A DNA stretch of 64,000 nucleotides from Planctomycetota bacterium (GTDB taxonomy: Bacteria; Planctomycetota; Planctomycetia; Pirellulales; Pirellulaceae): positions 21,597 to 85,596 of the forward strand of contig JAFLCP010000009.1 in the NCBI GenBank assembly GCA_017303505.1. Direction: 5' to 3'. Below, in pieces: positions 63,895-64,000 of this stretch (the stretch's first letter is position 1; every line of letters begins with the position of its first letter). Under the pieces are notes generated by a model, which ran no database searches, was not told the DNA's origin, and was given only the letters and a program-made list of their open reading frames with translations. The translations under genes were made by a program, and so were the position numbers.

Positions 63895-64000
63895 ATGCGG
63901 GAAACCAAAGTATGCCTGACGTCCAGCGGACTGTCCAGTCCTAATGGAAGCTAGCAGATAGGCCTCAGGGAGCGTTCTGTCGCTGCTCCCGCTCAAAATC

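Noticed and set aside
63718..63996. Minus-strand frame at the right edge
   Set aside because: It reads through the tRNA-Leu gene; no gene is supported between 63895 and 64000.

Overview
The window reads as part of a planctomycete chromosome, most likely a Pirellulales-type lineage of roughly 50% GC. The pointers are family-level: a YTV-repeat cell-envelope protein, a ThuA / PVC-type dehydrogenase with HEAT repeats and its c-type cytochrome partner, secreted sulfatases, an SGNH-like domain of the planctomycete kind, tad-pilus genes and Rex. These come from recognised motifs, not from a database search. I count about 46 protein genes, three tRNA genes (Gln-TTG, Ser-CGA, Leu-CAG) and several intrinsic terminators.

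Layout. 0-9.6 kb: an AGCS symporter cut by the left edge, a secreted sulfatase fused to an SGNH-like domain, a Tat-exported amidase, a GlpG-like rhomboid protease and PEP synthase. 9.8-20.7 kb: a compact plus-strand operon of twelve genes. It opens with a cyclic-nucleotide-binding-domain protein, continues with the four subunits of a group 3b-type [NiFe] hydrogenase (hydB, hydG, hydD, hydA), and ends with a maturation protease and hypA-B-F-C-D-E. It encodes the enzyme and all of its dedicated maturation machinery in one translationally coupled unit, and should let the cell exchange electrons between H2 and NAD(P)H. 21-34 kb: a site-2 protease, a membrane MutS-like ATPase, and a group of secreted catabolic proteins (a cytochrome c, a ThuA/NPCBM/dehydrogenase protein, a sulfatase, a lipase-like hydrolase, an isochorismatase-ThuA fusion and a beta-propeller protein). 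34-43 kb: a PAC2 protein, a Uma2 nuclease-like protein, and a minus-strand cluster argB-argD-argF-rph-purE-purK-Gfo/Idh. 43-45.6 kb: a sugar dehydrogenase, an FKBP isomerase and a small cysteine protein.

45.9-53.3 kb is a partial tad (Flp pilus) locus. A module of leader, Flp pilin and A24 prepilin peptidase occurs twice in tandem, followed by cpaB, cpaC (secretin) and cpaE and a strong terminator; the motor ATPase and inner-membrane platform genes are absent. The two pilins are identical after the predicted cleavage site, whereas the two peptidases are only about 69% identical (hand count). 53.4-64 kb: leucyl aminopeptidase, a UbiD-family decarboxylase, a pteridine-reductase-like SDR, the YTV protein, Rex, three tRNAs and a phytoene-desaturase/carotenoid-isomerase-like oxidoreductase.

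The strongest candidates for something new are the duplicated pilin modules with a conserved hairpin leader, the YTV protein built from one 16-residue repeat in a cysteine-free and a cysteine-rich version, and the hydrogenase operon headed by a cNMP-sensor protein without a DNA-binding domain. Functions are inferred from motifs read by eye.
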